Origin: Alienimonas californiensis
Lineage (GTDB): Bacteria; Planctomycetota; Planctomycetia; Planctomycetales; Planctomycetaceae
NCBI RefSeq assembly: GCF_007743815.1
Contig: NZ_CP036265.1
Coordinates: 4,409,823 to 4,473,822 of the forward strand
Direction of reading: 5' to 3'
Length of the DNA stretch: 64,000 nt
Made by a program: the position numbers and the translations under genes. How positions within the stretch are numbered: position 1 is the first letter of the stretch; every line of letters begins with the position of its first letter. Shown here one piece after another: positions 27,261 to 34,668 of the stretch. The notes beneath the pieces were generated by a model that was given only the letters and a program-made list of their open reading frames with translations, had not been told where the DNA came from and ran no database searches.

Positions 27261-28967
27261 ATGCACATCTCAACGCCATTCCAAACGTTCGCCACGGGGG
27301 TTGCGCTCGCCGCAGCCGGGCTGTTCGCCGTTCCCGCCTCGGCCCAACAGGGGCAGAACGACGCCGACTCTGTCGGAAATCAGGGCACGCAGTCCTCAAC
27401 TCTCATGTTGCAGGGGCCGACGGGCGACGACGTGCTGTCCGTAAAGCGTAACCCGCCCCGCGAGGCCAGGGCCGGCCAGGAGGTCTCCTATACGATCGAC
27501 GTGAAGAACGTCAGCGACTTCCCGGTGCAGGGCGTCACCGTCATGGAGACGTTCCAAGGCGATTTTGAGATCGTCTCCGCCCAGACGAAAGGTCAGAGCA
27601 AGTCCGGCGACGCGTCGGGGAATAACTCCGGCGATCAATCCAGCAATAGTTCCGATCGGCAAGCGGGCGGCAACAAGCAGAACGACGCGTCGGCTGGCAA
27701 ATCGAACTCGAAAAGTGGCTCCGGCCAAAAGAAGTCGAATCAGATGACTCAGTTTTCGGTGGACCTCGGCACCCTCAATGCCGGGCAGACGAAAACCGTG
27801 CAGGTGACCGGGTCGGCGCCGAAGGAAGGTACCGTGAGGGCGTGCCTCTCCGCCGATTATCGACCGACGCTATGCACCAGTTTTGACGTGGTCGCGCCGA
27901 ATCTGAAGCTGACCCGTCAAATCCTGGTCGACGCTCGCGCCGAACTGGCCGATCTCGACATGAAGAAGAATACGGCGTACGTCTGCGACACGGTCTCTGT
28001 TCGCTATACCGTCAAGAATACCGGCTCCGGCGAAAGCCGCAGCGTCACCCTCCGGGACGACCTGCCGCAGGGCCTGGTGACGAAGGACGGTTCGAAAGCC
28101 AAAATCTCCGAAGACCTCGGCACGCTCGACGCCGGCGAGACCGTCACGCGGGAATATCAGTTGACCCTCGCGAAGAATCGTAACCAGGGCGGCGAGTTCA
28201 ATCTCTCCGCCGCGACGGCGAAGAGTAAGACGGACACCGCCCGCAGCGGCGAAGACACGGCCCCGCTGCGACTGCTCAAGCCGGAATTGAGCCTGAATAT
28301 CGACGGCCCGCAGGAGCAATATCTGGATCGTCCGGCGGAATATACCGTGACCGTCACGAACGAGTCCGACGACCCGGCCCTGGACGCCCAGGTCGCGCTG
28401 ACGCCGGCCTCCGGCGCCTCGAACGTCAACATTCAGAGCCAGGACGCGGACGGCAACACGGTCTCCCTCGGCACGCTGAAAGGCGGCGACAGCCGTGAGT
28501 TCACCGTGACGATGACCGCCACGGAGCCGAAGACGGTTTCCCTGTCCGCCGAAGCGAACGCCTACTGCGTCGATGCGGTGAAAAAGTCCGCCAAGACGGA
28601 GTTCAAGGGGATCGCCGCGATTTTACTCGAGGTGGTCGATCAGGTGGACCCGGTGCCGGTGGACGACACCACCACCTACGAGATTTACGTGAAGAACCAG
28701 GGCTCCGCCCCGGACTCCGAGGTGCAGCTGACCGCCACGCTGCCGGACGGCATGGAGTTCGTCGAAGCCTCCGGCGACTCCAAGGTGACCGCCAACGGGA
28801 ACGAGTTGACCTTCAAGAAGATCCCGACCGTGGCCCCCGGCGACGTGCTGTCCTGGACCGTGAAGGCCAAGGCGAACGACGCCGAGAAGGTGCGCTTCCG
28901 CGTCGAACTGACCAGCGAAGCCAACCAGCGGCCCGTGTTCGAGCTTGAGCCGACCACGCTCTACTGA
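27261..28967 (+). CDS. secreted DUF11/CARDB-type repeat protein
   Basis: 568 residues from ATG 27261, preceded by a clear Shine-Dalgarno AGGAGA 6 nt upstream, rare in this window. A signal peptide ending ...AVPASA is followed by an Asn/Gln-rich linker. At least four Ig-like DUF11/CARDB modules follow, each with the Y-T/V-x-x-x-N motif, such as VSYTIDVKNVSDFPVQGVTV, VRYTVKNTGSGES, AEYTVTVTNESDDPALDAQV and YEIYVKNQGSAPDSEVQLTA. The first module holds a Ser/Asn/Lys/Gly-rich insert of about 55 residues. Such proteins are usually extracellular or cell-surface structural proteins. No enzymatic motif and no cell-wall anchor are visible. The final residues are FELEPTTLY. Confidence 0.8.
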   Translation: MHISTPFQTFATGVALAAAGLFAVPASAQQGQNDADSVGNQGTQSSTLMLQGPTGDDVLSVKRNPPREARAGQEVSYTIDVKNVSDFPVQGVTVMETFQGDFEIVSAQTKGQSKSGDASGNNSGDQSSNSSDRQAGGNKQNDASAGKSNSKSGSGQKKSNQMTQFSVDLGTLNAGQTKTVQVTGSAPKEGTVRACLSADYRPTLCTSFDVVAPNLKLTRQILVDARAELADLDMKKNTAYVCDTVSVRYTVKNTGSGESRSVTLRDDLPQGLVTKDGSKAKISEDLGTLDAGETVTREYQLTLAKNRNQGGEFNLSAATAKSKTDTARSGEDTAPLRLLKPELSLNIDGPQEQYLDRPAEYTVTVTNESDDPALDAQVALTPASGASNVNIQSQDADGNTVSLGTLKGGDSREFTVTMTATEPKTVSLSAEANAYCVDAVKKSAKTEFKGIAAILLEVVDQVDPVPVDDTTTYEIYVKNQGSAPDSEVQLTATLPDGMEFVEASGDSKVTANGNELTFKKIPTVAPGDVLSWTVKAKANDAEKVRFRVELTSEANQRPVFELEPTTLY

Positions 28968-29011
28968 TCACTGCCGACTGTCGGTCGATCGACCGATCCT
29001 CTCAAGAGGAG

Positions 29012-29042
29012 ACGGCCCGGACGCCTGTCGCGTCCGGGCCGT
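29012..29042 (+). terminator. Rho-independent terminator after the DUF11 gene
   Basis: A perfect 12-bp stem ACGGCCCGGACG (29012-29023) / CGTCCGGGCCGT (29031-29042) with a 7-nt loop is followed by TTC. It lies between convergent genes. A separate 16-nt perfect palindrome, TCGGTCGATCGACCGA, is at 28981-28996. Confidence 0.75.
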
Positions 29043-29070
29043 TTCGCTGCGCGCCCGAGGCGGCCGACGC

Positions 29071-30618
29071 TTATTGCACCCCGGGCAGGCTCCAATAGCG
29101 GGCGACCCAATAGGCGTGCAGAAAATCGATGCCGGCGGCCCATTTATTCATCGGCGGGCCGGTTGGCACGAACACCTCGTTCGGGTCGGCCTTCCAGACG
29201 TAGCAGTCCCAAGGCCGCTGCTCCGCGATCCAGACGTCCTCCCGGCTGCTCTTCATCTCTCCCACGACCGAGCGGCGGGAGAGCGGGAACCGGTGGAGGT
29301 GCTCGACGCCGGCCTCGATCTCGCGGCGGGCGGCGTCGAACTCCGCGATCTGCTCCTGCGGGTCGGGCAGGATTGCGGCGGCCCGGCGGCCGTCCATCAG
29401 CAGGCCCCCCCACAGAAACGCCAGCAGCGAGTTCCGCTCCCCCCGGACGCCCCGCATGGCGTACAGCGGCGTGCGGCCCATTTCGTAGAGGAACCGGCCG
29501 TCCGCGGCGGCGTTCGCGCGACGGGCCAGTTCCCACTCCAACAGCAGAGCCGTGTATCCGGCGGTCATCGAGTGGTGCCGGTCGTTCATGCCCTTCAGCA
29601 GGAGGCTGGCCCCGATCCGCTGCGGACGGACGACCTGCGTCGGCGCTTCGTAATAAACATGGTGCTTCACCCGCAGTTCCTCAAACGCCTTCATGACCCG
29701 GTTCACCGCGGCCGGGTCGGCGTTCTCGGCGTGGACCCCCAGCCCGGCACCGCCGGCGACGACCAGATAGGCGACCTGCGCGTTGAACGGAATTGATTGA
29801 GGGCCGATGCGCGGGGTGAGGTCGCCGTACTCGGTCCGCTTGCCGGTGCGTTCGGTGAGGTGGTAGTCGTGCCGCACGAGGTGGTCGGCCATATCCAGCG
29901 ACATCTGGGCCGCGCGATTGCGGTCCTTCGGCCCGAGGTCGTCCCCGCATAGCAGTTGGCAGACGATCAGCCCGCCGGCGATCTGATTCACCGTGCCCTT
30001 GGCGGCGTCGGAACGGGCCCAGATCGTCCGGCCGTTCTCCTGTTCGTATCGCAGCGACAACTCGCCGTTCGACCGAGCCGCCTGCGTGTAACAACGAGCC
30101 GGCAGCCCCGGTTGCCCGGTGACTTTCATTCCCAATTCCAACCCGCCGAGCAGCGTACGAACCCACTCCAGCGCCGCCGGGTCGCGGGAAATCGCCCACC
30201 GGTAACTCATCGCGGCGAGCAACGCTCCGTTCCAGGTGAGCGTGTCCGGGCCGGCGTTAAACTCTCCCCGTTCCCCCGGCTTCGCCGGCAAGAACGCCGT
30301 TTGGTGGACGATCCCGACCGGTGCCCCGTCAGGGGTGGGGGCGAATTGCTCCAGGTGGTGGCGACGGATCACCCAGTCGTAGAACGCCGCCTTCACCGCC
30401 AGCGGGACCTCCCGCGTGCCGCCGTAGTGGGCGGTGAGGGCGGTTTCGTACTCGGCGAGGGCGTCCGCCGTGAGGTCGTCCGTCGGCGGGAGAGGCCCGT
30501 TCATTGCGGAGCGGGTCGCCTCCGCGGAGAGGGACGGCGGGGTGAAGCTCGACGGGGCGGCGTCGGGAAGTTGAGCCGGCAGGGCGGCGAGCAGCAGGCA
30601 ACTGAGCGAACCGGTCAT
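29071..30618 (-). CDS. exported protein of unknown function
   Basis: 515 residues. The N terminus MTGSLSCLLLAALPAQLPDA looks like a signal peptide. The body is helix-rich with many Trp, His and Tyr residues (YDWVIRRHHLEQF, WNGALLAAMSYRWAI, KHHVYYEAP, MNDRHHSMTAGYTALLLEWEL). The repeated helical pattern resembles alpha/alpha-barrel enzymes such as lyases and glycosidases, but I cannot assign a family or catalytic residues. The C terminus PMNKWAAGIDFLHAYWVARYW is also aromatic-rich. It is a single gene, divergent from ispH and convergent with the DUF11 gene. A periplasmic polysaccharide-related role is only a guess. Confidence 0.65.
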   Translation of the reverse strand: MTGSLSCLLLAALPAQLPDAAPSSFTPPSLSAEATRSAMNGPLPPTDDLTADALAEYETALTAHYGGTREVPLAVKAAFYDWVIRRHHLEQFAPTPDGAPVGIVHQTAFLPAKPGERGEFNAGPDTLTWNGALLAAMSYRWAISRDPAALEWVRTLLGGLELGMKVTGQPGLPARCYTQAARSNGELSLRYEQENGRTIWARSDAAKGTVNQIAGGLIVCQLLCGDDLGPKDRNRAAQMSLDMADHLVRHDYHLTERTGKRTEYGDLTPRIGPQSIPFNAQVAYLVVAGGAGLGVHAENADPAAVNRVMKAFEELRVKHHVYYEAPTQVVRPQRIGASLLLKGMNDRHHSMTAGYTALLLEWELARRANAAADGRFLYEMGRTPLYAMRGVRGERNSLLAFLWGGLLMDGRRAAAILPDPQEQIAEFDAARREIEAGVEHLHRFPLSRRSVVGEMKSSREDVWIAEQRPWDCYVWKADPNEVFVPTGPPMNKWAAGIDFLHAYWVARYWSLPGVQ

Positions 30619-31002
30619 GCCCCGTTTTAGCTGGCGGTCCCCCCCGCGGGGAACCCGGGTCGGCCGTCCCCGGGTCTCCCGTCGGAAGGCGGACGCTCAG
30701 TTCCCCCCGTCCTCCTCGCGGCGGCGCCCCGCGAGCAGGCGACGGTTCACGGTGCCGCGAGCCCGACCAGCGCGGCGGCCGCCTGAACGCCGCGGACAAA
30801 TCTCAACGATGAGGCAATCCACAGGACAAGCACCGGCAACGGCCCCGACACATCAAAGTCCGAAGAGGCAAAGTGAAGTCGGGCAATCGACCGCGGGCTA
30901 CTTCCCGGGCAGACGCTTGTTCAGAGGCGGTCGTGCCCCCCCGGCCGCCGACTCGCTAAACTTCGTCGCCGCAACGTCCTCCGCACCCGCCGCCCGTTCT
31001 CG
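30619..31002. other. intergenic region between the exported orphan and ispH
   Basis: 384 bp, divergent. No gene, RNA or clear promoter recognised. The last ~30 bases before ispH form a C-rich leader (ccgcacccgccgcccg). Confidence 0.5.
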
Positions 31003-32013
31003 ATGCACATTCTCCTCGCCAATCCCCGCGGTTTCTGTGCCGGGGTCAACATGGCGGTGGACGCGCTCGACCTGGCGGTCGAGCGGTTCGGCGGCGGCGG
31101 CCCCCGCGGCGGGGAAGGGATCTACGTCTATCACGAGATCGTCCACAACAAGGCGGTGGTCGAACGGTTCACGTCCGCCGGCGTCACCTTCGTGGAGCAC
31201 GTGGAAGACGTGCCGGAGGGCAGCGTGCTGATGTACTCCGCCCACGGCGTCAGCCCGGAGATCCGCGAGGCGGCCAAGGCCCGCAAGCTGTTCACCATCG
31301 ACGCCACCTGCCCGCTGGTGACGAAGGTGCACATCGAGGCGATCCGCTACGCGAAGGCCGGGTACCACATCATGTTGATCGGGCACGAGGGGCACGACGA
31401 GGTGATCGGCACGATGGGCGAGGCGCCGGAGAGCATCACGTTGGTGGACTCCCCCGAGGAGGTGGACGCCCTGTCGTTCCCGCCGCGGCCGGACGGTTCG
31501 CCGGCGCCGCTGGCCGTGCTGACGCAGACCACCCTGTCCGTCGACGAGGCCGGCCGCGTGATGAAGCGACTGCGGGAGCGGTTCCCGCACCTCGAGACGC
31601 CGCGGAAGGAAGACATCTGCTACGCCACGACGAACCGGCAGGAGGCCGTCCGCAAGCTGGCGGAACGCAGCGATCTGCTTTTGGTGCTGGGCAGCAAGAA
31701 TTCCTCCAACAGTCTGCGGCTCGTGGAGATCGGCCAGGAATGCGGCATCCCGGGCCATCTGCTGGACGGTCCGGACGAACTGCGGGACGAGTGGTTCCTC
31801 AACTCGGCAGGCGAACCGTTCGCCACGGTACTGGTCACCGCCGGCGCCAGCGCCCCGGAGCGGGTGGTGACCGGCGTCGTCGAGGCCCTACGGGAGCGAT
31901 TCGGGGCGACGATCAGCGAGGAAACGCTGCGGACCGAGCACGTCCGCTTCCCGCTGCCCAAGGAACTGCGGCCGGAAACCCCCGGCAAAACGGTCGTGAC
32001 GTTGCAGGCCTGA
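31003..32013 (+). CDS. ispH: 4-hydroxy-3-methylbut-2-enyl diphosphate reductase
   Basis: 336 residues. This is the last enzyme of the MEP isoprenoid pathway: it reductively dehydroxylates HMBPP to IPP and DMAPP with an [Fe-S] cluster. Cluster cysteines are visible at Cys12 (ANPRGFCAGV), in IDATCPLVTKVH, and in DICYATTNRQ. VYHEIVHNKAVVERF, SAHGVSPEI and GHEGHDEVIGT are also family signatures, and LLVLGSKNSSNSLRLVEI is typical of the C-terminal lobe. The length is slightly above E. coli IspH (316). It is a single gene with a C-rich leader. Confidence 0.97.
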   Translation: MHILLANPRGFCAGVNMAVDALDLAVERFGGGGPRGGEGIYVYHEIVHNKAVVERFTSAGVTFVEHVEDVPEGSVLMYSAHGVSPEIREAAKARKLFTIDATCPLVTKVHIEAIRYAKAGYHIMLIGHEGHDEVIGTMGEAPESITLVDSPEEVDALSFPPRPDGSPAPLAVLTQTTLSVDEAGRVMKRLRERFPHLETPRKEDICYATTNRQEAVRKLAERSDLLLVLGSKNSSNSLRLVEIGQECGIPGHLLDGPDELRDEWFLNSAGEPFATVLVTAGASAPERVVTGVVEALRERFGATISEETLRTEHVRFPLPKELRPETPGKTVVTLQA

Positions 32014-32029
32014 GCCGTCCGGCCGCCGT

Positions 32030-32299
32030 TCAGCGGTCCGTCCGCTCCGCTAGGTGGACGATCGCCTGCAGCCCGACCGAGGCCCCATGCAGGAGAAAGC
32101 CGACGCCGGCGGCAAAAGCGGCGACGGCCAATCCGCCGAGATTGCCTGAGAGCAGCGCGACCGCCGTGGCTGCGAACGCCGTGAAATACGCCAGAAGCGC
32201 CGTGGCCTTCAATAACTTGGCGACCGTTCTCCCTTCCTCTCCGGCGGCGAACCCTTCCAACAAAGGTTCGGCCGGCTGTGGCGGGAGCGCTTCGTCCAT
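32030..32299 (-). CDS. small membrane protein
   Basis: 89 residues from ATG 32299. A charged N terminus (MDEALPPQPAEPLLEGFAAG) is followed by two predicted transmembrane helices (ATALLAYFTAFAATAVALL and GLAVAAFAAGVGFLLHGASV) and a short basic/acidic tail (HLAERTDR). No family is recognised. It is convergent with ispH, 16 bp away. Longer upstream in-frame sequence reaches into tRNA-Ser and is not credible. Confidence 0.55.
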   Translation of the reverse strand: MDEALPPQPAEPLLEGFAAGEEGRTVAKLLKATALLAYFTAFAATAVALLSGNLGGLAVAAFAAGVGFLLHGASVGLQAIVHLAERTDR

Positions 32300-32464
32300 C
32301 GCGGGGCGGAGGTGATCGCGGAGCGGAGAGGGCCGAGCGGGGTCGCTCGGAAGGCGAACCGAACGGGTTCGGGCGGTGTCGGCCCCCCGTGGGGTGGACG
32401 ACCGAGGACGTTGGATCGTAACATCCCGCCCCGCTCCCGGCCGCAGGGCCGAGCGGAACCGACT

Positions 32465-32551
32465 GGAGAGTTGCCGGAGTGGTCGATCGGGCAGGATTGC
32501 TAATCCTGTGTACCTTTCGGGGTACCGGGGGTTCGAATCCCCCACTCTCCG
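32465..32551 (+). tRNA. tRNA-Ser (anticodon GCT)
   Basis: 87-nt class II tRNA. The acceptor is GGAGAGT/ACTCTCC with discriminator G. The anticodon loop TTGCTAA sits in a GGAT/ATCC stem, giving GCT. The long variable arm is TGTACCTTTCGGGGTACC, and the T arm contains GGTTCGAATCC. CCA is not encoded. Confidence 0.95.
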
Positions 32552-32566
32552 CTTGAGGTTGGACGA

Positions 32567-32596
32567 CGGCGTCGGGGGAATCGGCCCCCGACGCCG
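32567..32596 (+). terminator. hairpin after tRNA-Ser
   Basis: A perfect 12-bp stem CGGCGTCGGGGG (32567-32578) / CCCCCGACGCCG (32585-32596) has a 6-nt loop, beginning 15 nt after the tRNA. There is no T run. Confidence 0.5.
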
Positions 32597-32760
32597 CCGC
32601 TCCGCCCGGAGCAGCCGGGCACTGCGGGAACAGGTCTTCCGCGACGGTCGCCCCTCGGCGGTTGGTGTACCCTGACGGCAGGACCGGGCTTCCCCCCGTG
32701 TGCCGGCGTCGGCGTCGGCTTAAAAGGAGACTCCGCCCAGTACCCTCTCGGGATCGGCCG

Positions 32761-33582
32761 ATGCCTCCTCCCGCCGCTGCGTCGCCCCCCGCCGCGACGC
32801 CCCGCTGTCCGAGTCTGCCGCCCTGTTGCGACGGCGACGGCTCGTTCCTTCCGGAACCGCCCTCGGCTGCGGCGCCCCCCGGCGACGGCGTGTCCCGCCG
32901 TACGTTCCTTGGCGCCGGCTCCGCGGGCGTCGCCCTCGTCTCCTCCCGCGGGGCGAACCCCGCCGCCGCGGCGACCGACGCGGACGGGGAAGCGACGGAG
33001 AACGGCGCCCCCGTTCGCTTTACTCTCAACGGCGAACAGCGTTCCGAAACGCTAGACCCGCGGGTGACCCTCGTCGACCTGCTCCGCGAGCGCCACGGCC
33101 TGACCGGCACCAAAAAAGGCTGCGACCACGGGGCCTGCGGCTCGTGCACGGTGCACATCCAGCGACCAGGCGACGAGGCCCCGACCCGGCAACTCTCCTG
33201 CCTCACGTTCGCGGCGACGCTCGACGGGGCGAAGGTGACGACGATCGAGGGTCTCCCCGCCGCGGTGGGGGCGAAGGGCGAGGTGCTGCATCCGCTCCAG
33301 GAGGCGTTCCTCCGCTGCGACGCCTACCAATGCGGCTACTGCACGCCGGGGCAGATCATGAGCGCCGCCGCCCTGCTGAAGGAGGACCCGGCCGGCGGCG
33401 GGCACGCCGGCAGCCGGGAGATGGTCCGCGAATGGATGAGCGGCAACCTCTGCCGTTGCGGGGCCTATCCGAACATCGTTTCCGCCGTCCGCCAGACCGC
33501 CGGCGAGGAGCCGGAGGAGGACCCGTCCGCCGCCGTCGTCATTCTGTCGTCCGGCGACGCCCAAACCTCCGGGGAGAGCTGA
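32761..33582 (+). CDS. paoA: aldehyde/xanthine oxidoreductase [2Fe-2S] subunit with Tat signal
   Basis: 273 residues from ATG 32761. After a Pro-rich leader comes a twin-arginine signal (SRRTFLGAGSAGVALVSS), as in E. coli PaoA/YagT. The plant-type [2Fe-2S] cluster is CDHGACGSC plus a Cys in LSCLTF. The second, helical-domain cluster is QCGYCTPGQ plus NLCRCGAYPNI. The protein passes electrons between the molybdopterin and FAD subunits of a periplasmic xanthine-oxidase-family enzyme. It is the first gene of a nine-gene molybdenum operon; the next gene starts 3 nt after its stop. The paoA name is by architecture; the true substrate may differ. Confidence 0.85.
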   Translation: MPPPAAASPPAATPRCPSLPPCCDGDGSFLPEPPSAAAPPGDGVSRRTFLGAGSAGVALVSSRGANPAAAATDADGEATENGAPVRFTLNGEQRSETLDPRVTLVDLLRERHGLTGTKKGCDHGACGSCTVHIQRPGDEAPTRQLSCLTFAATLDGAKVTTIEGLPAAVGAKGEVLHPLQEAFLRCDAYQCGYCTPGQIMSAAALLKEDPAGGGHAGSREMVREWMSGNLCRCGAYPNIVSAVRQTAGEEPEEDPSAAVVILSSGDAQTSGES

Positions 33583-33585
33583 CCG

Positions 33586-34611
33586 ATGGTGCCCTTCACG
33601 TTCTCCTCGGCCGCCGATCCGGCCGCCGCCGCCCGTCCGTCCGCCGCTTACCTGGCGGGCGGGACGACGATGGCGGACCTGATGAAGCTGAACGTCCTCA
33701 CGCCGGAGGAGGTGACGTTCGTTCGCCCGGCGCTCTCGGCGGAGGTGACGAAAACCGACGACGGCCTGCGGGTCGGCGCCGGGTGCACGATGGCGGCGCT
33801 CGCCGATCACCCGCTGGTGCGGTCGAACCTGCCCGCGGTGCGGCACGCGCTGATCCTCGCGGCCTCCCCGCAGATCCGCAACATGGCGACCGTCGGCGGG
33901 AACCTGCTCCAACGGACCCGCTGCCCGTACTTCCGGCACACGGAGTACCGCTGCAACAAGCGGGAACCCGGCTCCGGCTGCGACGCTCAGGAGGAGGGGG
34001 CGGATCGTTCCCTGATGGCCGTGCTGGGCGTGTCGGACCGCTGCATCGCGAACTACCCGGGCGACTTCGCGGTCGCCTTCGCCGCCCTCGGCGGCTCCGT
34101 CAAAACGGAGCGCCCGGACGGCGGCCGCACGATCGCCGCGACCGACCTGCACCGGCTCCCCGGCGACACGCCGGAGATTGAAACCGTCCTGCGGCCCGGG
34201 GAACTGATCACGCACCTGACCCTGCCGTTCTCGCCCGCCGCGGCGAACGGCTGGTACTGCAAAATACGGGAGCGCAGCAGCTACGCCTTCGCCCTCGCCA
34301 GCGCCGCCGTCGGTCTGGAGTTGGACGGGGACAGGGTGAAAAGTTGCCACATCGCCCTCGGCGGGGTGGGCGTGAAGCCGTGGCGGTCCCCGGAGGCCGA
34401 AGCGACCCTCACCGGCAAAGCGGCCACCGACGAGCAATTCGCCGCCGCCGCCGAGGCCGCCCTCGCGGACGCCGATCCCCCGAAGGGCACGGAATACAAG
34501 GTGACCTTGGCGAAGCGAACGCTCGCCTACGCCCTGCGGCGCCTCCGCGACGACGGCCCGCCGGACGACGCCACGTTGTTCGCCCTCCAGCACGGCCGCG
34601 ACGTCGGCTGA
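33586..34611 (+). CDS. paoB: aldehyde/xanthine oxidoreductase FAD-binding subunit
   Basis: 341 residues of the CO dehydrogenase flavoprotein family. FAD-binding features are AYLAGGTTMADLMKLNV near the N terminus and SPQIRNMATVGGNLLQRTRC. The Cys-rich insertion RCPYFRHTEYRCNKREPGSG with a later DRCIAN provides four cysteines, as in PaoB-type subunits that carry an extra [4Fe-4S] cluster. The C-terminal domain follows (ITHLTLPFS, SSYAFALASAAVGLELD, KSCHIALGGVGVKPWR). It has no own export signal and would be carried through Tat with the Fe-S subunit, as known for this family. Confidence 0.88.
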   Translation: MVPFTFSSAADPAAAARPSAAYLAGGTTMADLMKLNVLTPEEVTFVRPALSAEVTKTDDGLRVGAGCTMAALADHPLVRSNLPAVRHALILAASPQIRNMATVGGNLLQRTRCPYFRHTEYRCNKREPGSGCDAQEEGADRSLMAVLGVSDRCIANYPGDFAVAFAALGGSVKTERPDGGRTIAATDLHRLPGDTPEIETVLRPGELITHLTLPFSPAAANGWYCKIRERSSYAFALASAAVGLELDGDRVKSCHIALGGVGVKPWRSPEAEATLTGKAATDEQFAAAAEAALADADPPKGTEYKVTLAKRTLAYALRRLRDDGPPDDATLFALQHGRDVG

Positions 34612-34668
34612 ACCCCGTCCGATCCGCCCGCCGCCGCGGCGTCCCCGCTCCCTGTCCGCCCCCCGCCG

